Source: Bradyrhizobium oropedii
GTDB taxonomy: Bacteria; Pseudomonadota; Alphaproteobacteria; Rhizobiales; Xanthobacteraceae
Length of the DNA stretch: 37,115 bases
Assembly: GCF_020889685.1 (NCBI RefSeq)
Contig: NZ_JACMYO010000071.1
Location: forward strand, 1 to 37,115
Direction: 5' to 3'
A program made the translations under genes and the position numbers. Shown piece by piece: positions 24,054-31,252 of the stretch (position 1 is the first letter of the stretch; every line of letters starts with the position of its first letter). Below the pieces are notes generated by a model. The model was not told where the DNA came from. It made no database searches and saw only the letters and a program-made list of their open reading frames with translations.

Positions 24054-25196
24054 CTAGTTCGGCATCAGCACGGCATCGACGCGGCGGCTGCTTCGTGTGC
24101 TGATGATGATGGCGCCGTTGCGGATGGCAAACCGCGCACCGACGAGCCGCGGCAGCTTCTCCGTCAGCGGTGATGGCAGCGGAATCATTCCGCCGGTGAC
24201 GGGATCACCGACGTTGATCGACGGCCCCCCTGCGCCGGCCGAGGGCGCGGCCTTGATGTACTCCCTGATCAATTGAATCTCTTCTCGCGAGAGGTTGAGC
24301 GCGGCCTGTTCGCTGCTCGCCGCCTTCTTTTCCGCCTCGGCCTTGCTTGCCGCTTCTTCCTGTTGCGCAGCCTCGCGTTTCGCGGCGTCCTGTTCGAGCC
24401 GTGCCAGACGCTCCCTCAACGGGACGAGTTCCCGGCGCAGCGTGACGATGTCGGATTTCAGGGAAGAGTTCTGGCCGAGCGAAATCGCTGCTGCAACGCA
24501 GGCAACGACCGAGATCAGGCTGAGACATGCAACCGCCAACCCCGGCAGTCCGACGCCATTGACCGCTTTCCGATCCGGCACGTCGCCCACGGAACGCCGA
24601 CGCCGCCCTCGCGCAAATCCCGGCATGCTGCTGCTGAGGAATTTTACAAGTCGCGAGAGCCGAGAACCGCTTCGGTCAGTTTCGTGAATGGAGCCAAATG
24701 TCGGCTCGATGACGATCGGGGCATGCGCAAGCAACTCGGGGGCTGCCGCCGGGCTTGCGGTCGAGGTCGCGCGATCGGCGAGGTCGTGATCCATCGCGCG
24801 GGGGATTTGCCGATCAATGTCGTCGGACCGGTCGACAACAGCATCGCTGATCGCATCGTGCGTGTCGGCGGCAACGATCTCCAGGCGCTCTGCTTGCTGT
24901 TCGCCGAGTTCCTGCGCGTTGCGCTCCTGTTCAATGCGTTCCTGTTCGGCGCGGGAAGCTTCAAGCGAGCGCAGGAGCGCGAGCCCGGAATCCGTGATCT
25001 GTAGTCCGGCTTCATTGATCGAGGCCCATCCGGACTGGAACACGTCGGCGTCGCCAAGTTCGGACGATCGCTTCAACTTCGTGGCCGCATCGCCTGCCGC
25101 GATCATGCGCTTGACTTCGCGGCTGACCTCCTCAAGTGGAATCCGCTGCTCGGGTCTTGCGGCCAGCACACTCAAGATCGCCAGATTGAATCGCAT
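24054..25196 (-). CDS. Membrane protein with winged-helix-like N-terminus and periplasmic coiled coil, function unknown
   Basis: The 380-residue protein starts with a helical domain (1-78) resembling a winged helix: LAILSVLAARPEQRIPLEEV, then IQ.TDSGLALLRSLE-like end. A charged coiled coil follows (82-105), then a long linker with Ala/Pro, a strongly basic patch (196-203, RGRRRRSV), one membrane helix (about 216-241), a second coiled coil of about 60 residues (246-305, rich in Glu/Ala/Lys) and a small beta domain at the C-terminus (RLVGARFAIRNGAIIISTRS). The topology suggests an N-terminal cytoplasmic domain and an outside coiled coil. The ATG has an AGAGG site. It converges on tadD, so it is not part of the pilus operon. 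I do not recognise the family. Confidence 0.8.
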   Translation of the reverse strand: MRFNLAILSVLAARPEQRIPLEEVSREVKRMIAAGDAATKLKRSSELGDADVFQSGWASINEAGLQITDSGLALLRSLEASRAEQERIEQERNAQELGEQQAERLEIVAADTHDAISDAVVDRSDDIDRQIPRAMDHDLADRATSTASPAAAPELLAHAPIVIEPTFGSIHETDRSGSRLSRLVKFLSSSMPGFARGRRRRSVGDVPDRKAVNGVGLPGLAVACLSLISVVACVAAAISLGQNSSLKSDIVTLRRELVPLRERLARLEQDAAKREAAQQEEAASKAEAEKKAASSEQAALNLSREEIQLIREYIKAAPSAGAGGPSINVGDPVTGGMIPLPSPLTEKLPRLVGARFAIRNGAIIISTRSSRRVDAVLMPN

Positions 25197-25419
25197 GCGG
25201 CGCCTCTCGATACCCCATCAACGGTCGCGCTGGTGATTCGCGAGTCTCACCGGAGATCGACGCGGGGTCATGATGCCGCAATGGACACCCGTTAGCCAGA
25301 GAGCCGAGCGATTGTAGCGAGCCCCAACCGGGCAAACAATCCGGCTCCAGGCGTACGACGGATGGATAAGCCTGCCCGTGACCGGCACGCACCGGGATCA
25401 TGTCTGCTGAAACGACGCT

Positions 25420-25686
25420 TCAGAGAAACTCGCGAAGCCTGGAAAGCTCGATCACATGCTCCGGCGACAACACGTCAGGGACGAGGGGAGGCTGCGACCT
25501 GGTCCGGATTTCGTAGAGGTGTCGCGTCTTCTCGGGCTTGCTCATGAAATCCCGAATGCAATGGTCGAGCGTGCCGTTGACGACCATGTAAGGCGCGCGA
25601 TCCTCTCGCCGGGAATTGTTGAGAGAAGGCCATTTGTAAAGGTAGGCCGCGGCTTGGAAGTCCACCTGATGAGAGTGGTCGGTCAT
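25420..25686 (-). CDS. Small conserved-looking protein, 88 residues
   Basis: It starts MTDHSHQVDFQAAAYLYKWP and ends with VLSPEHVIELSRLREFL. Composition is that of a folded cytoplasmic protein: aromatic and charged residues are evenly spread, with no low complexity and no signal peptide. The ATG at 25686 has only a weak upstream site (TTTGGA). It lies alone between the coiled-coil membrane protein and dinB and is divergent from dinB. I recognise no domain; judged real mainly from residue composition and the absence of a better frame. Confidence 0.55.
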   Translation of the reverse strand: MTDHSHQVDFQAAAYLYKWPSLNNSRREDRAPYMVVNGTLDHCIRDFMSKPEKTRHLYEIRTRSQPPLVPDVLSPEHVIELSRLREFL

Positions 25687-25990
25687 TCCAAATGTCTATC
25701 CGAAAATCCCTGTTCGTCAAAGTCGGCGGCACATCAGCGGGTCGGCCCGGCCGCGTGAGAGCCGCGTGTCCGCCGCGTCTATCCTTGGCAGCGCGCGCCA
25801 TCGTGGATGTCGAGCGATCTGCCAACGCGCCTCGCGCGGATCCCTTCGCCAGCCGCTGACGGCCCGCGGCTCCATAGCGCCGCCAGCCGCGATGAAAAAG
25901 CGAGGTTGAATATGTTCCTGTTCTGTTCTAATGTTCGCGGCCTCGCCCAAAGCGAGCGGTATCGGTCAAGCCAGGGGCGAATGGGGCGAG
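25687..25990. promoter_or_regulatory. Divergent control region upstream of dinB
   Basis: Contains the LexA-type box at 25914-25928 and no credible gene. An in-frame ATG for dinB at 25931 falls directly after that box, which argues that translation begins later, at 25991. Confidence 0.5.
25914..25928. promoter_or_regulatory. Putative LexA (SOS) box of dinB
   Basis: The sequence GTTCCTGTTCTGTTC matches the alphaproteobacterial LexA consensus GTTC-N7-GTTC exactly, 62 bases before the dinB start. DNA-damage induction of this polymerase is inferred. Confidence 0.7.
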
Positions 25991-27238
25991 ATGGCAGATG
26001 CAGCCACCATCCTTCACGCGGACCTGGATGCATTTTACGCGTCGGTCGAGCAGCTGCTTGAACCGTCGCTGCGAGGCAGGCCGATCGCCGTCGGGGGCGG
26101 CGTTGTGCTTGCCGCGTCCTACGAGGCCAAGGCTTTCGGGGTGTGTGGCGGCATGTCTGGACGGGACGCGCGCCGGCTGTGTCCGCAACTCATTTTCGTC
26201 GGCGGCCACTTCAGCGATTATCAACGGCTGGGTGACGCGGCCATCAAGGTGATCGGCGACTTTACGCCGCTCGTCGAGCGTATTTCGATCGATGAGGCGT
26301 TTGCGGACGTTGCCGGCTGCACTCATCTGTTCGGAACGCCGGCCGAAATAGCGGCGACGATCCGGCGGCGGGTGCGCACCGAGCTTGGGCTTCCGATCTC
26401 AGTGGGCGTCGCGCGCACCAAGCATCTGGCAAAGATCGCCTCGCAGGTCGCAAAGCCGGACGGGCTGGTCGTCGTTGATCCCGCCGCCGAGCTCAGCTTC
26501 CTTCACGCATTGCCGGTTGAGTTGATGTGGGGAGTAGGGCCGGTCACGAGGACGCGGCTGGACGCGATCGGTGTCGCGACCATCGGGCAGCTCGCTGAAT
26601 TGTCGGAACGTTCGCTGACGCGGTTGCTCGGTCCGGCGGCGGGAGAGAAACTCGCAGCCCTGGCCTGGAACCGCGATCCGCGACAACTCAAGCCGCATCG
26701 GCGCGCGCGATCGGCAGGAGCGCAGTCGGCGCTTGGCCGAAAGCCCGCGGTTGTGCAAGTCATTCGCCCGACGCTGCTTCATCTCGCTGATCGCGTCGCC
26801 ACGCGGCTTCGGGCGAAATCCCGGCCCGGACGAACCGTGACGGTGCGCGTTCGTTTCGCCGACCTGAAGTCGGTGACGCGCTCGATCACGCTCGATGCGC
26901 CGGTGTACACGACGGTGACCCTCGCCCGGCTCGCCGAGAATCTGGTGCGGGTCACGTTAGCTGACCACCCGGGCGAGAAGATCATCTCGCTGCTGGCGAT
27001 CTCGGTGTCGCATCTCGAGGAGCACTGGGATCTTGCGCTGGAGCTTCCACTCGGACTGGCGGATGAAGCGCTACGCCCCGGCAGTCCGACCGGGATGGCC
27101 CGCTGGGCGGCCGACTGTGCGATCGACAAGATCCGCGATCGCTTCGGCTGGGAAGCGATCGGATACGGTTCGACCGCGCTTGAGGCAGTTCGTTCGGTGC
27201 CCGACGCGTTTCGCGGGCTTGCCGAGAAAGACCTCTAG
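25991..27238 (+). CDS. dinB: DNA polymerase IV (Y family)
   Basis: The 415-residue translesion polymerase copies damaged DNA with low fidelity. Motifs are intact: HADLDAFYASVEQ at 9-21 with metal ligand Asp11 and steric-gate Tyr16, then ERISIDEAFADV with Asp101 and Glu102, and the fingers segment ASYEAKAFGV. The little-finger domain follows, with DRVATRLRAKSRPGRTVTV. The ATG at 25991 gives the normal DinB N-terminus; an ATG at 25931 would add 20 residues and start inside the control region. A GGGGCGAG site precedes 25991. The upstream LexA box points to SOS control. Confidence 0.95.
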   Translation: MADAATILHADLDAFYASVEQLLEPSLRGRPIAVGGGVVLAASYEAKAFGVCGGMSGRDARRLCPQLIFVGGHFSDYQRLGDAAIKVIGDFTPLVERISIDEAFADVAGCTHLFGTPAEIAATIRRRVRTELGLPISVGVARTKHLAKIASQVAKPDGLVVVDPAAELSFLHALPVELMWGVGPVTRTRLDAIGVATIGQLAELSERSLTRLLGPAAGEKLAALAWNRDPRQLKPHRRARSAGAQSALGRKPAVVQVIRPTLLHLADRVATRLRAKSRPGRTVTVRVRFADLKSVTRSITLDAPVYTTVTLARLAENLVRVTLADHPGEKIISLLAISVSHLEEHWDLALELPLGLADEALRPGSPTGMARWAADCAIDKIRDRFGWEAIGYGSTALEAVRSVPDAFRGLAEKDL

Positions 27239-27351
27239 GCCCGCTGGTTCAACCGCTTGTCAGCACATTAAGAAATGGCAATTTGGAATCGCAGGCTTGT
27301 GAGTGGCGACCTCACGCGTTCGGTCTATTCTGGGGATGCGGAGGACGAGCC

Positions 27352-27561
27352 ATGAAGTATAGCTCCGAGCTGATCCAGACGATGCGCGATGCGTTGGACA
27401 CGGTCATGGCAAGCGTACCGGCGGATCAATCCGTCTTCGGTCTCAAGGCCGCCGTTGCCGAATGCATCCTGCGGGCCGCAGCCCACGGCCAGACGTCGTT
27501 CGATGGGTTCGTGACGTCAGCGTCCGATCAGCTTCAATCGATCATCTCGATGCTGACTTGA
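27352..27561 (+). CDS. Small hypothetical protein, 69 residues
   Basis: The ATG at 27352 has a GGAGG ribosome site seven bases upstream. The product begins MKYSSELIQTMRDALDTVMA and continues with AAVAECILRAAAHGQTSFDG: mostly helical, acidic, no signal peptide and no membrane segment. It resembles small conserved rhizobial proteins in style, but I cannot name a family. It stands between dinB (110 bases upstream) and the converging SGNH gene. A longer frame from 27283 is open but has no ribosome site. Confidence 0.7.
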   Translation: MKYSSELIQTMRDALDTVMASVPADQSVFGLKAAVAECILRAAAHGQTSFDGFVTSASDQLQSIISMLT

Positions 27562-27680
27562 CAGATCGGCTGTGGCAGGCGGGGTAGGCGCTTCGCTTAT
27601 CTGACGCGCGATCTGCGACAGGCGATTTCCTGCAACGAGCGGCCGCCGTCCACCCGTTGCATCGCAGTCGAGCTGAATAG

Positions 27681-28451
27681 TTAGGGCGAGCCAATGCCGT
27701 CCCTGGTGATCTTGGTGAGCGCTTCGTATCCGGGTGGTGTCAGGTGCAGCAGATCGCTCTTGTAGTTGGCGCACGGCGTCGTCATTCCGCACGCGATGCC
27801 AGCGGCGTCGATCGTTCTGATTCCGAGTTCCCTGCTTGTCCTGCTGAGTTCGGAGTTGACATATCCAATGTTCTCAGCCGCGCCCTTCATCTGCTCGCCT
27901 CGCGGGAGAATGTGGATGCTATAGATCTTGCCGTTCGGCCAAAGCGATCTGATCTCACCAAACAACTTGCGATATGATTGCATCACTCCGCAGGGCTTAT
28001 CGAGATAGATGTTGTTGGTTCCGACCAGAACGATAATGCTTTTTGGCTTGATTTGCCGCAGTCGCTCGCGTTCGTGCTCGATGAACCAGAGCGTGTTCTG
28101 AATCCTGTCGCGTCCGACGCCGAGATTGGCTACGGGTCCAGCGCCGAGCGCGCCGGATTGTTCCTTCGGCCACGCCTCAACCAGCGAGTCACCCAGCATG
28201 ACTGTTGAAACGTCACTGGTTAGGCTAGACACATTTCTTTCATATTTGCGCAGAGCATCCGCATTGTCAGGCACAGTCGCTGTTACGGCGAATTGCGTAT
28301 CGGTCTTGTCGCATACGGATCGCGCATTTTGCGCTCGGCCTTCGGATGGTAGACAGAGCGCCGCGACAATTGTTAACGTCACTGCAGCATAGACAATCGA
28401 TGTCGTTGACGCGGTGTGGCGGGGTTCTCCATCGGGTGTGTTCGATGTCAT
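27681..28451 (-). CDS. Secreted SGNH/GDSL-type hydrolase
   Basis: From the ATG at 28451 the protein has 256 residues with an N-terminal hydrophobic signal or anchor (about 18-40). The SGNH blocks are complete: nucleophile Ser89 in VMLGDSLVEAW, Gly112 in NLGVGRDR, Asn146 in VLVGTNNIYL, and the catalytic Asp233/His236 in SDLLHLTPPGY. Such enzymes are esterases or lipases acting on acyl or acetyl esters; outside-facing location suggests polysaccharide, peptidoglycan or lipid substrates. In-frame starts at 28496 (with an AAGGA site) and 28523 exist; both would overlap the divergent gene. It is one of a divergent pair of SGNH genes in a patch of lower GC. Confidence 0.85.
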   Translation of the reverse strand: MTSNTPDGEPRHTASTTSIVYAAVTLTIVAALCLPSEGRAQNARSVCDKTDTQFAVTATVPDNADALRKYERNVSSLTSDVSTVMLGDSLVEAWPKEQSGALGAGPVANLGVGRDRIQNTLWFIEHERERLRQIKPKSIIVLVGTNNIYLDKPCGVMQSYRKLFGEIRSLWPNGKIYSIHILPRGEQMKGAAENIGYVNSELSRTSRELGIRTIDAAGIACGMTTPCANYKSDLLHLTPPGYEALTKITRDGIGSP

Positions 28452-28482
28452 TGAGCGGTTCCATCTGAGGGCGGTCAATCCG

Positions 28483-29547
28483 ATGTCGCTGAACATTTCG
28501 ATCCTTGGACAGTCAAACAGCATCTTGAAGGCGGGATTCTTTCAAAAGTTTCTGGATGCTGACGACACAATTGATGTGAAATCAGCAGGACGGATCGGTG
28601 CGTCGCCGTCCTTGCTCGGTCCTTACTTCGCCCAGGGCGACTTCTTTCAAGGCTCGGAGTTCTGCATTGTCGATACGTGCGTCATCGATTTTTCGCTCCT
28701 TTCGGCCAATGCGATCGACTATTACGATGTCGTGAGATGGGTTGAGTGGATTGGGCATTCTGCCAAACGCGCCAATTGCGAACCGGTTTTCGTCTGCATA
28801 CCGGTGAGCGACGTCAATGCATCAAGAACGATCATCTCTGCCTGCATCTCGGTCTGCCAGAAGCAGGATTGGTATTACCTTGATGTGAGAGACATCATTG
28901 CAGCCGTCGCCAAATCCAGGAACGTGGATGCGAAGGAACTATACGCGGACGGCAGCCATCCGGCCGAGTTCCTGTCGGGAGAGATAGCGGCGCACCTTGG
29001 CAATTTCTTGACTAAGATAAGAAGTGCGGAGACTGCACCGTGCAAACGCACGTTTGCGTTCACGGCTTACGAACGCGTCCCCCTCAAGGATCAGATACAG
29101 AGCGCGCCGGTCGAATACACCTCGAGGCTGATAACGTTCTCCGGTGCCAGGCTTGAACGCGGAGAGACCTATCCGATCTACGTCGGGTCGGATGCATCGG
29201 TCCGTGGCCTCATGGTCAATTCAGCAGCCTGCAGAAGCGTGCTGTCGATCGAGGGAGACAGAACCTTCTACAAGAACCTGCGCCTCAAGCCCTATCACCC
29301 GACAAACTTTGAGGCGAGGCTCATTCCGATTTGCAAGCCAATTCGAGACCATCAAGGCGTCGTCAGGCTATCGCTGACGAACCAGGATGTCCGCATGAGC
29401 GATGTTACCATGCATAGCTCGAACGACGGGAATGACGATGGTTTCATCGAGGCAGCCGATCTCGTCGTCGAGCGGGGATACGATTTGATCACGTACACGA
29501 CCACGCGGCCCGCCGATCCGGCTTCCATCAGATGGATACCTGATTGA
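28483..29547 (+). CDS. SGNH-like hydrolase with extra C-terminal beta domain
   Basis: The 354-residue protein starts with ISILGQSNSI (Ser11), a GQSN block I, and has YADGSHPAEFLS (Asp156, His159), a canonical DxxH block V, so residues 1-180 are an SGNH-fold domain. Block III (G-x-N-D) is not clearly seen; the matching position reads VDTCVIDFS. There is no signal peptide, unlike its divergent neighbour. The remaining 170 residues form a beta-rich domain of unknown family (ITFSGARLERGETYPIYVGS). GC is about 50% in places (30 of 60 bases at 28681-28740), well below dinB. A GAGG lies 12 bases before the ATG, rather far. Possibly acts on surface polysaccharide; this is inference. Confidence 0.75.
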   Translation: MSLNISILGQSNSILKAGFFQKFLDADDTIDVKSAGRIGASPSLLGPYFAQGDFFQGSEFCIVDTCVIDFSLLSANAIDYYDVVRWVEWIGHSAKRANCEPVFVCIPVSDVNASRTIISACISVCQKQDWYYLDVRDIIAAVAKSRNVDAKELYADGSHPAEFLSGEIAAHLGNFLTKIRSAETAPCKRTFAFTAYERVPLKDQIQSAPVEYTSRLITFSGARLERGETYPIYVGSDASVRGLMVNSAACRSVLSIEGDRTFYKNLRLKPYHPTNFEARLIPICKPIRDHQGVVRLSLTNQDVRMSDVTMHSSNDGNDDGFIEAADLVVERGYDLITYTTTRPADPASIRWIPD

Positions 29548-29957
29548 TGGCGGCGCCACCATCGGGTGGCCGATGCAATTTTTGTCGCGCAGCAGATCGA
29601 CGTGCCTTGGTCTAGCTGAAATGCAGCGTGACGCCTTCGCGCGACCTCTGACGCGCCGCGTCCGGCACAAATGGGCCGGTGCGCTGCGTCGGTATTCGGC
29701 TGTGATGTTCAGCTCAGTCGACGGAAAGAGGTTTGCCCCGGCGAACGCAGCAAGCGTCGCCAGGAAAGGCCGCGTCGAGTTCCTTGGGAGTTCTGCGTTG
29801 CTTCGGGGCCTTCTTACCTAGACCGTCGCCGCGCGGTACATGCGCAGAAAAGAAAATCAAAAAAATCAATTGTCGTCGGGGCGCCCAGGACTATTGTTCG
29901 GCGCAAACGGTGTGGTGCCGGTCGTCCCGGCCTTGTAGCTCATCGGATGAAACAGTG
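29548..29957. other. Gap between SGNH gene and gspG, no gene seen
   Basis: No frame here has a ribosome site or credible composition. It begins with a weak hairpin (29555-29570) and contains an A-rich stretch near 29850-29875 that may belong to the gspG promoter. Confidence 0.4.
29555..29583 (+). terminator. Weak terminator after the SGNH-like gene
   Basis: GCCACC and GGTGGC form a 6-bp stem with an ATCG loop; the run TTTTT comes seven bases later, which is a loose fit to a rho-independent terminator. Confidence 0.35.
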
Positions 29958-30449
29958 ATGTTGAAGCAAGACTCCATCGCTCTATCCAGGCGTACTGACC
30001 GGACCAGGACGCGGCAGGGCGAGCAGGGATTCACCTTGGTCGAAATGCTTGTCGTCATCGCCATCATCGGCCTGATCATGGGATTGGTCGGCCCGCGCGT
30101 GCTGAGCTATCTGAGCGAATCGAAGGTCAAGGCGGCCAGGATTCAGATGCAGAGCTTTGCGAGCGCGCTCGACCTCTTCAGTCTCGATACCGGCCGCTAC
30201 CCGTCGACCTCGGAGGGCCTCGCAGCCCTCGTGCAGCGGACGTCGGGCGCGGCGAGCTGGAATGGCCCTTATCTCAAGGGTGGTGTTGTTCCAAATGACC
30301 CGTGGAGCCATCCCTATATCTATCGTGCCCCCGGTGACCACGGACCTTACGATATCCTCTCCTATGGCTCGGATGGGCAGGAGGGGGGCAGCGGGACCGC
30401 CCAGGACATCTCGCTGGACAAACTGACGAGCAGCGCCAGCAACCAATGA
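29958..30449 (+). CDS. gspG: Type II secretion major pseudopilin GspG
   Basis: The 163-residue prepseudopilin has a basic leader ending EQG and the classical cleavage site before FTLVEMLVVIAIIGLIMGLV, with Glu at mature position 5. The C-terminal part is the GspG calcium-binding fold: DTGRYPSTSEGLAALV, then GPYLKGGVVPNDPWSHPYIY and YDILSYGSDGQEGG. These make the call to GspG, not a type IV pilin, firm. The leader is somewhat long. It needs a PilD/GspO-type prepilin peptidase; the CpaA in this window is of the Tad class and may or may not serve. It stands alone and converges on the protease gene. Confidence 0.95.
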   Translation: MLKQDSIALSRRTDRTRTRQGEQGFTLVEMLVVIAIIGLIMGLVGPRVLSYLSESKVKAARIQMQSFASALDLFSLDTGRYPSTSEGLAALVQRTSGAASWNGPYLKGGVVPNDPWSHPYIYRAPGDHGPYDILSYGSDGQEGGSGTAQDISLDKLTSSASNQ

Positions 30450-30465
30450 CGTGGAGCGAAGCGCC

Positions 30466-30492
30466 ATCACGCCGGCTAGAATCTGGCGTGAT
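30466..30492. terminator. Hairpin between converging gspG and protease genes
   Basis: Perfect 8-bp inverted repeat ATCACGCC / GGCGTGAT with an 11-nt loop, inside the 53-base gap between two converging genes. There is no U-run, so strength is uncertain. Confidence 0.45.
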
Positions 30493-30502
30493 TGGATGCC
30501 TC

Positions 30503-31231
30503 TTACTTCCGCTGCGGATGCGATACGTGTCGGTCCGGTTCGGGAGCGTCCTTGAGCGAACGTCGATCGATCTGCTGCGGCGTTGTTTCTTCTTCGGATC
30601 TAATGTCGAGGCCGGCAAGCCAGCGATCGTCGGATGATGTCGGCGGAGCGCGGTGCGCTGGTCGATCGGTCATGATCGTGCCCATCGCGCGCAACTCGGA
30701 GGGCGTCAGCCAGGCGATGTCGTGGGCGTGGGTCGTCACCATCCGTCCGATGATGCGCGGCGGAACGCCGAACCCGCTTGCGATGCGGCCCATGGCAATG
30801 GTCGCCTCCTCGGTCTGTGCGGTTTCGTGGCCGAATTTGTCCGATACGCCGTGGACGCCGATCGCGGCGTCGTAGCTCGCGAACTTCTCGTTTCCTGCGG
30901 CAAAAACGATAAAGCAGGCCGAGGCGCAACGCGATCCGGCGGCGACGATGGTCGGCAGCTTCGCCCTGTGGATCAAGTTTGCGAGCTGGACCGCTTCGGC
31001 AAGGCTGCCGCCCGGTGAATCCAGTCGGACGGCCGAGATCAGGCGGTTGCCGTCATTGGCGGTCTTGATCAGTCCCTCGGCGGCTTCCGTATCGCCCTCG
31101 GCCACATCGCCGCTAAGCGTGATTATGGTGATGTCGCCCCTGAGCGTCACGCTCTTCAAGTCGGCGGCGGTCGCGGTCGTGCTGACCACGGCCGCTCCCA
31201 GCAGCTTCAATATGGAAGACAGCATCGCCAT
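30503..31231 (-). CDS. Periplasmic ClpP/crotonase-fold serine protease-like protein
   Basis: The 242-residue protein has a signal peptide (about 1-23, ending TATA-A) and a ClpP-like fold: SGDVAEGDTEA, then RLDSPGGSLAEAVQLA with the oxyanion glycines at 74-75, GSRCASACFIVFAAG with probable nucleophile Ser104, and GVHGV with His127. It belongs to the periplasmic ClpP-like group (COG3904 type). The C-terminal 50 residues are charged and low complexity. It starts 21 bases after the secretin gene's stop, so it is co-transcribed with gspD. A role in processing or clearing secretion components is possible but not shown. Confidence 0.82.
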   Translation of the reverse strand: MAMLSSILKLLGAAVVSTTATAADLKSVTLRGDITIITLSGDVAEGDTEAAEGLIKTANDGNRLISAVRLDSPGGSLAEAVQLANLIHRAKLPTIVAAGSRCASACFIVFAAGNEKFASYDAAIGVHGVSDKFGHETAQTEEATIAMGRIASGFGVPPRIIGRMVTTHAHDIAWLTPSELRAMGTIMTDRPAHRAPPTSSDDRWLAGLDIRSEEETTPQQIDRRSLKDAPEPDRHVSHPQRK

Positions 31232-31252
31232 CGGCGGCTTTCTACCCTGGTC

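Noticed and set aside
29573..29958. Short rightward frames upstream of gspG
   Set aside because: Arg-rich, no ribosome site; the gspG leader with its prepilin motif clearly starts at 29958.
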